Below are positions 8,669 through 16,787 of a DNA stretch of 24,252 nt, in pieces. This DNA comes from a virus: the IMG/VR virus record IMGVR_UViG_3300008221_000029, positions 1 to 24,252 of that record; one strand, given 5' to 3'. Numbering within the stretch: position 1 is the stretch's first letter; the number at the start of each line of letters is the position of its first letter. A program made the translations under genes and the position numbers. Under the pieces are notes generated by a model that was not told the DNA's origin, made no database searches, and saw nothing but the letters and a program-made list of their open reading frames with translations.

Positions 8669-10799
8669 TCTTCTTTGCCTGGCATCAACAGTTCAATCTT
8701 CGTATGGCTACCAAGACAATCAAAGCCTTATAGATTTAACAGGTGTATCAGGTACTACAAGTTTAGTTGCTAGTGATGATGGAGTGTCTAACGCCTTTGC
8801 TTTAGGTTTTACGTTTGATTATTACGGACAAGAATTCACACAAGCAAGAGTAGCTACTAATGGTTGCTTACACTTTAAAACTTCAGGGGCTTTCTGTAAC
8901 GACTACACACCAGATCCTATATCAGGACAGCACACCTACACCATGTATCCTTTTTGGACAGACCTTATAAGAGATAATGGTTCTTCGGTACTTGCTAAAA
9001 GCTACTCAGACAAGACAGTCTTTGGGTGGTACGACATGAAAGAATACGGTCGTAACAATACCAACAACAGCTTTGAGGTTATTTTGTGGGGCAACGACAC
9101 ATTTGAATATCGGTATGGGGCGTTAGATATAGAAAAACACGATGTACTAATAGGTGATATAGGTGGAAGCAACGCTGAAAAATACCAATATTTTTTCCAT
9201 GACCAATGTAGTACAGGCACAACCAATGCTTCTAACTGTGTTAGTAATACCTGGAACAGCGCAAATATAAATACAACACTAGAGAACGGTGGTTCTTTGT
9301 TTGGTGCAACTATAGACTGTAGTAGCCCACTTAATGATAGTAGTTGTTCAGGTTATGCTTCTGCATATTTGAGTCAAGAGTGTGGCTTAACACAACTATA
9401 CAGCGAAGAATGTCCTAACTATTGGGATGCCTATGACGATTTACAATGTGATGAAAACCCACAGTATGCCCCGTTTTGTCCAAGTTACAGGCAGGAAGAT
9501 AACATTGCATACTATAGTGAAGAAGAAGATTATGGTTATACCGAAGAAGACATGTGGTATGACGAAGAGTATGACGAATGGTTAGACCCTAATGACCCAT
9601 GCTATGAAAACAGATGTGAAGGATTCACAGACGCAGACTGGTACGAACTTGATACGGAACAATTTGGTCAGGAACAGGTAGACGAATGGTTCGGAACGGA
9701 TATAGCTTTTGGGGATGATGGCATGGTAGACTTTGAATCTACGCCTATGACTTCCTACGACGATTTAGATGTCTTAATGGATGTTTGGGATACAGAACAG
9801 GAGCCGTATGAAATAGTTACTTATGATATGTTGCCAATGGATGCAACAATAGTCGCACACGAATTAATAATAATAGAGGAATTACAACATGAAGAAATTG
9901 AAAGAGAAGAGTTTGAAGTTATGGAAGAAGCTGAAGAGCACTTTGAAGAAGAGTTGGCTGAAGCTGAAGAAAGTATTGAAGAACGATTGGCAGATAGTCA
10001 TGAAGAAGTTCAAGAAGAAGCCCGTGAAGAAGCCCGTGAAGAACTCTTTGCCGAAGAAGAACTCTTTGCCGAAGAAGAAAACAGTCCTAACGAAGAAAAA
10101 AGCTCAGTAAGAGTATCGGCTTTATCCATAGTTGCTGGAACAATAAGAACAGCAACTGATAGTGTAAGCAACGTCAGTGCCTCCACAACAAGAAGTTATT
10201 CTGGATCTAATAGCGGCGGTTACGCAAGCGGTTCTTCTAATAATGCAGGAACTAATTCTAGTGGTGGTAGTAATACAAGTAACTCTCCGAGTAGATCGGA
10301 TCAAATAGCCTCCTCTAATATGCAGACCAACCAAGTTCTTTCTATGAGCGGAGGTGGTACAGGCAGTGTCTCTGTTTTCGTAACTCCAATGCCAACGCTA
10401 GATGACTCACCGCAAGTAGTTATGGCAGAAGTGCAAGTACAAGACATGCAGGGAGACATAGACACAGCAGTCTCAGGAGTCATGACTGCAAGTGAAGCAG
10501 ACCAAGTAGCTGATAAAATAATCGCACAAAACATTGAGGCTCAACAAGACCAAGCGGAACAAGACCAAGAAGAGACAGGAGAGTACGGAGATCAATCTGC
10601 GTTAGTTGCTTACTTAGGTTATGTACCAGGGTTTAACTCTTACAGAGACGCACAAATCCCTAATCAACAAACGTGGTACGAATCTAGAGATATATACTCA
10701 GATGTTTCTATAGGTGATAATACCCAAGCTTTCTACGAGTTGGCTGGAACAAGTTTAAATATTTTAGGAGAGATGATAAACTCTCAACCTACCCTTTAG
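8643..10799 (+). CDS. Exported nidogen-like, Cys-rich and acidic phage protein
   Basis: 718 aa from GTG 8643, which creates a 26-bp overlap with the preceding gene. The start is supported by the good signal peptide that follows (MLKNLLIASLLCLASTVQSSYG). Residues ~25-200 resemble a NIDO-type beta domain (ALGFTFDYYGQ; ATNGCLHF; YPFWTDL; FEVILWGNDTFEYRYG; IGDIGG). Residues ~225-330 are Cys-rich (CSGYASAYLSQECGLTQLYSEECP). Residues ~400-480 are extremely Glu-rich and probably a long helix, followed by a Ser/Asn/Gly linker with SGGSNTSNSPS. The C-terminal ~140 residues form another globular part (YESRDIYSDVSIGDNTQAFYELAG), a block I associate with proteins in marine podovirus structural regions. 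A virion surface or tail-associated adhesion protein is plausible. Confidence 0.8.
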   Translation: MLKNLLIASLLCLASTVQSSYGYQDNQSLIDLTGVSGTTSLVASDDGVSNAFALGFTFDYYGQEFTQARVATNGCLHFKTSGAFCNDYTPDPISGQHTYTMYPFWTDLIRDNGSSVLAKSYSDKTVFGWYDMKEYGRNNTNNSFEVILWGNDTFEYRYGALDIEKHDVLIGDIGGSNAEKYQYFFHDQCSTGTTNASNCVSNTWNSANINTTLENGGSLFGATIDCSSPLNDSSCSGYASAYLSQECGLTQLYSEECPNYWDAYDDLQCDENPQYAPFCPSYRQEDNIAYYSEEEDYGYTEEDMWYDEEYDEWLDPNDPCYENRCEGFTDADWYELDTEQFGQEQVDEWFGTDIAFGDDGMVDFESTPMTSYDDLDVLMDVWDTEQEPYEIVTYDMLPMDATIVAHELIIIEELQHEEIEREEFEVMEEAEEHFEEELAEAEESIEERLADSHEEVQEEAREEAREELFAEEELFAEEENSPNEEKSSVRVSALSIVAGTIRTATDSVSNVSASTTRSYSGSNSGGYASGSSNNAGTNSSGGSNTSNSPSRSDQIASSNMQTNQVLSMSGGGTGSVSVFVTPMPTLDDSPQVVMAEVQVQDMQGDIDTAVSGVMTASEADQVADKIIAQNIEAQQDQAEQDQEETGEYGDQSALVAYLGYVPGFNSYRDAQIPNQQTWYESRDIYSDVSIGDNTQAFYELAGTSLNILGEMINSQPTL
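10014..10070 (+). repeat. Short tandem duplications in the Glu-rich coding segment
   Basis: GAAGAAGCCCGT occurs twice in tandem (10014-10025 and 10026-10037). GAAGAACTCTTTGCC occurs at 10038-10052 and again at 10056-10070. They encode EEAR EEAR and ELFAEE ELFAEE. These are recent-looking in-frame duplications, which suggests that this acidic stalk can change length without harm. Confidence 0.75.
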
Positions 10800-10807
10800 G
10801 AGATATT

Positions 10808-11146
10808 ATGGAATGGTTTGAGAACAAAACGACACAACTTATAGCTTTAGTAGGTATTGTAGGTACATTAGCAGGCTTTGGTTATACTGGGGCTACTTAC
10901 GTTAATAGGCTAGAAAATCTTGAAGCACAAATAGGTGGTATAGGAGAAACAGAAAGTGACATGCAAATGATTGAAGAACGATTTGCTGGTATAGAGACTT
11001 CTGTGCAATACATAAACAAATCTATTGATGGAATTGTTATACCCGATAACAGCAAAGAGTTAGTAACTTTACAAACAGACGTAGCTACAATTAAAGCTGA
11101 GATTAAAAGTTTAAAAGAAGATAGCAAAAACCCGTTGAGTGATTAA
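10808..11146 (+). CDS. Small membrane-anchored coiled-coil protein
   Basis: 112 aa with a strong ribosome binding site (AGGAGATATT before the ATG). Residues ~11-31 form one hydrophobic segment (LIALVGIVGTLAGFGYTGATYV) after a short N-terminus (MEWFENKTTQ). The rest is a charged, heptad-like helix (LENLEAQIGGIGETESDMQMIEERF; LVTLQTDVATIKAEIKSLKED). This architecture, one N-terminal membrane segment with a long coiled coil outside, is shared by inner-membrane spanins, some holin-like proteins and small tail-associated proteins. No lysis gene is adjacent, so lysis is only one option. Its stop overlaps the next start by one base. Confidence 0.7.
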   Translation: MEWFENKTTQLIALVGIVGTLAGFGYTGATYVNRLENLEAQIGGIGETESDMQMIEERFAGIETSVQYINKSIDGIVIPDNSKELVTLQTDVATIKAEIKSLKEDSKNPLSD

Positions 11147-14100
11147 TGGCTATATTTGGAAAAGATATATCAGTAGAAGATTTAGTTGCTGGGAACTATC
11201 AAGGAACTGAAAAAGCGCCTACGCAGTTTGGGCAAGCTTTACGTTATGGCATAGACCAACCTACAGAAAATTTAGCTACAACGCTAGAAGCTTTAGGTTT
11301 TGACGCTCAAGCTAAAGCTACTAGAGGTTTAATAGACGCACCTGAAAACTACGAATCAGCCGCCGCTCGATTTATGAACCCAGAAGGGGAAGGATATAAT
11401 TGGAGAGACTTACCATTAGCTACAATAGAACAAGCAGGACAGTTAGGAGGATCAATACTTTCTAGAATAGGTGGTGCTGCGATAGGTGGTACAGCAGGGC
11501 CTGCAGGAGCAATTATAGGTGGATTACTTGGACCGGGATTATTTGAAGCCGTACAAATAGCTGGGCCAGTAGCTTTGGAAAGAGCTAGAAATAACGGAAG
11601 AGAAGAACCCAATGGGGAAGATTGGGCAGGCGCAATGGGTACAGCGGTGTTTAGTGGAGCGCTTAATGCTGTAGGAACTTTTGGTATTCCTGGTTTAAAT
11701 AGTGCCATTCTTGGAACAATGGGCACAACAATAACTAAAACTGTTGGGGCTGGGGTAAGAGAAGGTATTACCGAAGGACTGCAAGGCGGTACAGAACAGG
11801 TCGGTAGTACAGCGCTCACGGACAAAGGACTTACCATTGATCCTAAACAAGCATTGGGTGAAGGGCTGTTGGGTGCAAGTGCTGGAACAGCGATTCAAGC
11901 ACCTATATCAGTGGCTCAAGCTGTAAATGGCATGGGGCAAGTTCCTCCAACGACACCTGGACAAGCTGTAGATCAAATGGTAGGACCGCAACCTCCAACA
12001 ACGCCTGATGCAGCAGTAGAAACAATGGCAGAAGCAACAAATGTTGCGGAAAATTTAGCCTTACCACCAACCGATGCAGTAAACGAAAGAATACTTGAAA
12101 GTTTACTAGATGATACACGAACGCAAACTGAAACAACGCAAGCAAGCTTAGACACTTTTTCTGAAGCTATTTTGAACATGCCTTCTGATGAGAATCAAGA
12201 GGCAAATACAAGATCTGCTTTTATAAATGCTTTTAATGATCAAATGACTCAACGAGTAGAAGAATACGGAGGAACTTTACCAAACGATCAATCAAGAAGA
12301 AACGCTTTATTCGACGCTCAAAACTATGTTATAGGTCATTTTGAATTTTTTGACCCTAGAGAGCCTGGAAACAATATAAACATGATTAGAGATCAAGTTA
12401 GAGAAGCTGTTGATAATGTAGTAGACGCACGTTTACAAGCGCAAAGCGTTGACCAGGCTGTGCTAGGAGGAGACAAAAGATTTGACACCCCTACAAAGAG
12501 GACTATACAAGACGTTTATAAAACTGAAGAAGCAGTTGATAGAATGGGGCAAACTGTACAAGTCCCAAATATAGATTACGTTCCATCAGGAAGCCCAAGA
12601 GAAGGCATTACTTCTCCAGAAACAGGTATAGATCCTGTGTTTATGTCAACAACTACGTTAATCCCGTCTTTAAGTAACTTACCTTCAGTTATGTCTGCGG
12701 AAGATGCTATGAAAATGTTAGGTATAAAAGAAGAAGGAAATTGGTTTGTTGCTTCTAAGCCCAACAAAGCAAACCTAGTAAGAGAAGCCGTTGATTCAAG
12801 CGTGGCTTCGATGTTAAAAGCTAAAAAAGAACGAAAAGAAAATGTTACACGAGAAGAAATAGCTAATCAATTTTACGATCATCTTAGTAGATTCAAAACA
12901 ATAGTAGATCCTAAACTTACTAGAAGAAGTTTAGGCGAGGGATATAAATTTGAAATAGGTAGAGATGAGAGTGAATTTATGGCTCCAGGACCAGAAGATC
13001 ATATAGAACTATGGACTATGTACGACGCTAAAGTACCTGAAGGAGACTTAAAAGAGGATAGTGCGTATTACAACACTATTAATGACCCAACTCACAACCC
13101 AGCAGGAAGGGGCACAATGGCTTGGATACGTGGAACAATTGCTACTTTAAAAGACGGCCTTACAAAAGGATTTCTTTTAGACGAAATTCAATCTCAAATA
13201 CATGAACAAGGAAATGACCCAGGTAAACCACAGGTCTACTTATCTAAAGTTTCCAAAGAAGACGAAGCAGATATTGCACCAATTAGAGCAAGAGTAGACG
13301 ATCTTCAAAGAACAACAAATATGCTTGGAGCCCAAATAATGGAGTCTGGAAACTATGCTAACTACCCTACATTGACAAAACCATTAGCTGAACAAATAGC
13401 TAAATATATGACGGGTAGAATTAACCTCACAAAAGACCTGGTCATGCCCATACTTAGTAATGAGCTTAACGAGGTGTCTGATGAATATGCCTCCAAAAAC
13501 CTAGAAAGTATCTACAAAAATGAGGCAGAAGATGCTAATACAATGATAAATGAATTTTTAAAAGAAACGCCTTTAGAAAAAATTGGTTTATCGCCAAAAC
13601 TTTTTACTGAAGAAACTTTATTACAAGTTGGTCCAATAAAATACAGGCCAACCCCTTTCGTTGTTCAACAAAATATTGTAAAAATAGCTAAAGAGAACGA
13701 CGTAGATTTAAAAGAAATGTCTGCTACAGAACCAAATGGTGATGTTGCTCAAGCATTTGAAGAAATAAAAGAATTAAGACGGAAGTCCGAAAAATACTCC
13801 GAAAAACGCAAACTTGCTAATAATAAGTTAGTAAAAGAATATATAAATCTTTTAGCAAATAAATATCCATTAGTACGAGATTTAAGTTTGAAAGCTGAAG
13901 TTTTTCCAAATAAAAAAGATTTACAAAGACTAGAAGAGTTTGATAAAACAAGATACGACACACCAACTGTTCCTGACTATCCTTTTAAAAAGAACTGGCC
14001 AGGGATGACCGTTAGAACAGGAATTATTTACGCAATTGACAACAATCTTGACTACATTTTTATTCCATCTAAAGGTAAAGGAGGAGCTCCAGAAAGTGTT

Positions 14101-14373
14101 TATAAGGCTTCTCAAAAACAAGCTAAAAAAATAGCTCAGCAAATATCAGAACTTTCGGGAGTACCTGCTAATGAGATATATACAGAAGTAAAAGATACAG
14201 TTAAGAGTCAAGGTGGTCCGTATTATCAATTAGATCTACGTCAGTTAAAGCAACTGATAGAAGCTAAAATATTCCCTGGGTTTGTAGGATATAAGAAAGG
14301 TGGTTTAGTGACAAAGGCTCAAGGAGCTGGGTACGATATAAACTTAGGTGATTACGGAAGGAACTATATTTAA
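11146..14373 (+). CDS. Large putative internal virion/DNA ejection protein with polyvalent-type domain
   Basis: 1075 aa; its ATG overlaps the previous stop (TAATG). Residues ~95-150 and ~160-260 are Gly/Ala-rich and hydrophobic (IGGAAIGGTAGPAGAIIGG; FGIPGLNSAILGTMG), suited to membrane insertion during genome ejection. The part from ~620 to 1060 has blocks I associate with the large polyvalent protein family: GTMAWIRG, then LLDEIQSQIHEQG near residue 676, and later FKKNWPGMTVRTGIIYAIDN near 949 with DYIFIPSKGKGG. The extreme C-terminus is YKKGGLVTKAQGAGYDINLG, a KKGG tail seen in large proteins of marine phages. No lysozyme or transglycosylase motif was seen. Probable role: packaged with DNA and delivered into the cell. 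Confidence 0.75.
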   Translation: MAIFGKDISVEDLVAGNYQGTEKAPTQFGQALRYGIDQPTENLATTLEALGFDAQAKATRGLIDAPENYESAAARFMNPEGEGYNWRDLPLATIEQAGQLGGSILSRIGGAAIGGTAGPAGAIIGGLLGPGLFEAVQIAGPVALERARNNGREEPNGEDWAGAMGTAVFSGALNAVGTFGIPGLNSAILGTMGTTITKTVGAGVREGITEGLQGGTEQVGSTALTDKGLTIDPKQALGEGLLGASAGTAIQAPISVAQAVNGMGQVPPTTPGQAVDQMVGPQPPTTPDAAVETMAEATNVAENLALPPTDAVNERILESLLDDTRTQTETTQASLDTFSEAILNMPSDENQEANTRSAFINAFNDQMTQRVEEYGGTLPNDQSRRNALFDAQNYVIGHFEFFDPREPGNNINMIRDQVREAVDNVVDARLQAQSVDQAVLGGDKRFDTPTKRTIQDVYKTEEAVDRMGQTVQVPNIDYVPSGSPREGITSPETGIDPVFMSTTTLIPSLSNLPSVMSAEDAMKMLGIKEEGNWFVASKPNKANLVREAVDSSVASMLKAKKERKENVTREEIANQFYDHLSRFKTIVDPKLTRRSLGEGYKFEIGRDESEFMAPGPEDHIELWTMYDAKVPEGDLKEDSAYYNTINDPTHNPAGRGTMAWIRGTIATLKDGLTKGFLLDEIQSQIHEQGNDPGKPQVYLSKVSKEDEADIAPIRARVDDLQRTTNMLGAQIMESGNYANYPTLTKPLAEQIAKYMTGRINLTKDLVMPILSNELNEVSDEYASKNLESIYKNEAEDANTMINEFLKETPLEKIGLSPKLFTEETLLQVGPIKYRPTPFVVQQNIVKIAKENDVDLKEMSATEPNGDVAQAFEEIKELRRKSEKYSEKRKLANNKLVKEYINLLANKYPLVRDLSLKAEVFPNKKDLQRLEEFDKTRYDTPTVPDYPFKKNWPGMTVRTGIIYAIDNNLDYIFIPSKGKGGAPESVYKASQKQAKKIAQQISELSGVPANEIYTEVKDTVKSQGGPYYQLDLRQLKQLIEAKIFPGFVGYKKGGLVTKAQGAGYDINLGDYGRNYI

Positions 14374-14381
14374 TAGACTGT

Positions 14382-14480
14382 ATGTATAAACTGCAACATA
14401 GCAACAAAAAGGATGGGACAGGTAAGTGTTACGAGGAAGCAGAATTGTTGGTAGAGGTTGTTCATAAATGCGGTGCATAG
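14382..14480 (+). CDS. Possible very short ORF (32 aa), weak support
   Basis: An ATG at 14382 opens a 32-codon frame (MYKLQHSNKKDGTGKCYEEA...). It is mildly charged and contains two cysteines. No ribosome binding site lies at the right distance; the nearest purine block is inside the end of the previous gene. It is the only frame filling the gap between the large virion gene and the small basic ORF, so I list it with low confidence; it may be plain leader sequence. Confidence 0.2.
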   Translation: MYKLQHSNKKDGTGKCYEEAELLVEVVHKCGA

Positions 14481-14499
14481 TGTATCATAGGTACTATCA

Positions 14500-14643
14500 A
14501 TGAGAAAGAGCCCAACCCATAATTCGCGTAACAAACAAGGAAATTCTTCCCACGAATCCACGCCTAAAAAAACAAGGCAAGGTAATTCACGAAATTCTAA
14601 AATGAAACCTGGCAGAAAGAAATACATAGGCCAAGGCAAGTAA
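14500..14643 (+). CDS. Small, highly basic peptide gene (47 aa)
   Basis: ATG 14500 opens a 47-codon frame ending TAA at 14641-14643. The product is MRKSPTHNSRNKQGN... and ends KMKPGRKKYIGQGK. It is dominated by Lys, Arg, Asn, Ser and Gly, with one Glu, no Asp and no hydrophobic core, which suggests a nucleic-acid-binding or virion-core peptide. AGGT lies 8 nt upstream, a modest ribosome binding site. It is in the same orientation as the flanking genes and sits between a large virion gene and the methyltransferase. No family is recognised. The extreme charge bias over the whole frame argues for coding. Confidence 0.5.
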   Translation: MRKSPTHNSRNKQGNSSHESTPKKTRQGNSRNSKMKPGRKKYIGQGK

Positions 14644-14708
14644 TTTTATTACATAGCTCCCGTATACTGTGCTAAACTTCTTATAGTTTTTAAATTATAG
14701 GAAAAAAT

Positions 14709-16367
14709 ATGAATGTATTAAGTTTGTTTGACGGAATGAGTTGCGGAAGATTGGCACTAGACCGTTTAGATATTAAAGTGGATAAGTATTATGCGTCTGA
14801 GATAGACAAATACGCTATCCAAGTAAGCGAAGCCAATTACCCTGACATTATAAGACTTGGAGACGTCTGCGATGTTAAAGCTGAAGATCTGGAACCCATA
14901 GACCTAATATTGGCTGGCTCACCTTGTCAGGGTTTCTCATTTGCTGGCCATCAGCTCGCCTTTGACGATCCACGTTCTGCATTGTTCTTTGAATTTGTAC
15001 GCTTATTAAAAGAATGCAAGCCTAAGTACTTCTTATTAGAGAACGTTAAGATGAAGAAACAATATCTAGATGTAATCTCGGAGCAAGTAGGAGTAGAACC
15101 GATACTTATTAATAGTGCATTGTTATCTGCTCAGAACAGACAACGTTATTATTGGACTAACATCCCTAACATTGAGCAACCTGAAGACAGAGGCATTCTT
15201 CTTAGAGATGTACTAGAGACAGAGAGTGATGAACAACCGACCAAGGACACAGAAAGAAACAGAAGGCATTACAAAACTCCTGATCAAAAGTCTTTGTGTA
15301 TGACAGCTACTATGTACAAAGGTGCAGGTAACAACGGAATGACGTTAGTGCCACAAAGAGAAAATTTACCCGAAAAATCTTCTGTAATAAAGGCTAATTA
15401 CTATAAATCTTCAAGAGCAAATTTTGAAAATGATACGTCAAAGGGGGGCAAGTTTTCTGCTACAGGTGTACCAATGAAACCTATTAAAGTGGGTATGGCT
15501 GTTGAAGAAGTAAAGGTGCGAAAGCATGAAGTTGACCTACCAAACTTACAGGATTTGTTACGAGAAGCAAAAAACCAATCAGGAAAGACCAACAAGCAGA
15601 TAGCAGAAGAAACCAATCTACCTGTAACTAAGGTTGAGCATTGGTTTAGAACCGACAGCAGTTTTGCTATACCTTCTGATGATGTATGGTTTAAATTAAA
15701 AGAAGTTTTAGCTATACCTGTAGATACATTTGATGCACAGATTATGGAGTTTATTTACAGAGACGGTGTGTATGAGAGTACGCAAAGAGTTTACTCAGAG
15801 GATGGCAAGTCTCCTACACTTACGGCAAGCAATTCTGAGCAGTTGATTGAAACCAAACCTAAAGTAATGGTCAGAGCGTTGACTGAACAAAGGACTGAGG
15901 AGAGTAAACAAATAAGAAAGGATCACCGACAAAGGACAGGAGAGGATTGGTCTCCACGAGGAGGCAAGGAGTTAGTACCAAGAACGGATGGTAAGATGAA
16001 TACTCTTACTACTTCTTTAACCAAATCACATACGTTGGAAGTTACCAAACTCCCTGATGATGTAAAAGCAGGTGCAATGAGGGGCAGACAGATTAGTGAG
16101 GATAATTCATGGACACAACAACTAGAGACGAGGGACGACGGCAAAACTAACTCTCTTACTACGGTTCAGAAAGATAATGTGCTGACGCAAAATGAGATCT
16201 ATTGGAGAAAGCTCTCGCCTTTAGAATGTGAACGATTGCAGACAGTTCCAGATCTGTACACGAATCACGTTAGCAACACACAGAGATATAAAATGTTAGG
16301 CAATGGATGGACGATAGAAGTTATCGCACATTTGTTAAAGAATATTACCGTACCAAGCGGGAAGTAA
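14709..16367 (+). CDS. DNA (cytosine-5) methyltransferase with inserted helix-turn-helix and repeated target-recognition elements
   Basis: 552 aa, RBS TAGGAAAA. C5-methyltransferase motifs are: I LSLFDGMSCGR (residues 4-14), IV GSPCQGFS (70-77, catalytic Cys73), VI ENV (111-113), VIII QNRQRYYW (142-149), IX-like RLQTVPDLYT (509-518) and X GNGWTIEVIAHLL (531-543). The region between VIII and IX is about 360 residues, much longer than in a minimal enzyme. It contains a segment that looks like a helix-turn-helix (~276-340, SGKTNKQIAEETNLPVTKVEHW). It also has three similar beta-hairpin-like repeats, SEDGKSPTLTA (363-373), RTDGKMNTLTT (425-435) and RDDGKTNSLTT (475-485), plus a weaker one near 191-200. 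Role: methylates phage DNA, most simply as protection against host restriction. No restriction enzyme gene is nearby. Confidence 0.93.
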   Translation: MNVLSLFDGMSCGRLALDRLDIKVDKYYASEIDKYAIQVSEANYPDIIRLGDVCDVKAEDLEPIDLILAGSPCQGFSFAGHQLAFDDPRSALFFEFVRLLKECKPKYFLLENVKMKKQYLDVISEQVGVEPILINSALLSAQNRQRYYWTNIPNIEQPEDRGILLRDVLETESDEQPTKDTERNRRHYKTPDQKSLCMTATMYKGAGNNGMTLVPQRENLPEKSSVIKANYYKSSRANFENDTSKGGKFSATGVPMKPIKVGMAVEEVKVRKHEVDLPNLQDLLREAKNQSGKTNKQIAEETNLPVTKVEHWFRTDSSFAIPSDDVWFKLKEVLAIPVDTFDAQIMEFIYRDGVYESTQRVYSEDGKSPTLTASNSEQLIETKPKVMVRALTEQRTEESKQIRKDHRQRTGEDWSPRGGKELVPRTDGKMNTLTTSLTKSHTLEVTKLPDDVKAGAMRGRQISEDNSWTQQLETRDDGKTNSLTTVQKDNVLTQNEIYWRKLSPLECERLQTVPDLYTNHVSNTQRYKMLGNGWTIEVIAHLLKNITVPSGK

Positions 16368-16372
16368 TACTT

Positions 16373-16463
16373 GGAGAGTGCCAGCAGACGGTGTGCTTTC
16401 ATATAAAAAACATCTGCAATAAGAGTCGTAGCTATTTTAACTGTTTATATGTAGGCAGTCTCC
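16373..16463 (+). other. Candidate structured RNA (three-way junction) in the methyltransferase 3' region
   Basis: GGAGAGTGCC (16373-16382) pairs with GGCAGTCTCC (16454-16463) through 9 of 10 positions. Inside, GCAGA (16384-16388) pairs with TCTGC (16413-16417), and ATAAGAGT pairs with ACTGTTTAT (one bulged G; 16419-16449). Together they draw a closed three-way junction of 91 nt starting 6 nt after the methyltransferase stop. It could be a 3' stabilising element or a processed small RNA. No known RNA family is recognised, and it lacks tRNA T-arm and anticodon features. Confidence 0.35.
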
Positions 16464-16478
16464 CGCGCGATGATCTTT

Positions 16479-16514
16479 AAGGGACTTGACATTTGTTGAG
16501 TCCCTTCTTTATTA
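16479..16514 (+). terminator. Rho-independent terminator after the methyltransferase
   Basis: AAGGGACTTGAC (16479-16490) pairs with GTTGAGTCCCTT (16495-16506) around an ATTT loop. The 12-bp stem includes two G-T wobbles and is followed by CTTTATTA. The T-tract is short, so efficiency is uncertain. The stem contains the -35 box of the next promoter. Confidence 0.6.
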
Positions 16515-16515
16515 T
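16486..16515 (+). promoter_or_regulatory. Sigma70-type promoter inside the terminator hairpin
   Basis: A perfect TTGACA (16486-16491) and TATTAT (16510-16515) are separated by 18 bp. The predicted start is about 16522, which coincides with the first ATG of the DUF1289 gene, so its mRNA would be leaderless or have only a 9-nt leader to the second ATG (16531). Confidence 0.65.
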
Positions 16516-16521
16516 AAGACC

Positions 16522-16755
16522 ATGGACATTATGGGAAATCCCGAAAGTCTTGATGACAATCCCTGCATAGGGACTTGTTCTGCAACACAATGGGGAGACA
16601 CAACTTGTAAAGGATGTGGAAGAACGTCGTTAGAAATTCGTGATTGGAATTCTTTGTCTTCAATAGCTAGAAAATTAATTGTCTTACGATCAGTTGACGA
16701 AGGTTACTTGCCTAGACAATTGCAACATTACGACCCCAATCCAAACAAAAAATGA
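16522..16755 (+). CDS. DUF1289 family protein
   Basis: 77 aa from ATG 16522 (second candidate ATG 16531). It contains the family pattern PCIGTCSATQWGDTTCKGCGRT followed by EIRDWNSLS: four cysteines in the spacing C-x3-C-x8-C-x2-C and a conserved Trp. DUF1289 proteins are small bacterial proteins, probably metal- or Fe-S-binding, with no agreed biochemical role. A phage copy suggests gene capture from a proteobacterial host. The frame is open upstream to a TTG at 16486, but that lies inside the promoter/terminator and is unlikely to be used. The start is unusual because the promoter position leaves almost no leader. Confidence 0.8.
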   Translation: MDIMGNPESLDDNPCIGTCSATQWGDTTCKGCGRTSLEIRDWNSLSSIARKLIVLRSVDEGYLPRQLQHYDPNPNKK

Positions 16756-16787
16756 TAGAATAATTCTATGAATAGGAAGAATACATA

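Noticed and set aside
9889-10110. 73-aa Lys-rich frame on the plus strand
   Set aside because: It is the +1 reading of the GAA-rich segment that encodes the Glu-rich stalk of the 718-aa protein.
7616-10799. Diversity-generating retroelement target
   Set aside because: Variable-looking repeats are present, but there is no template repeat with A-specific differences and no reverse transcriptase.
14370-14639. 89-aa minus-strand frame
   Set aside because: No ribosome binding site, and it is the antisense of the small basic peptide gene; its aromatic-rich composition is a shadow effect.
16373-16463. tRNA gene
   Set aside because: The closing stem is too long, and there is no T-loop GTTCRA motif and no plausible anticodon arm.
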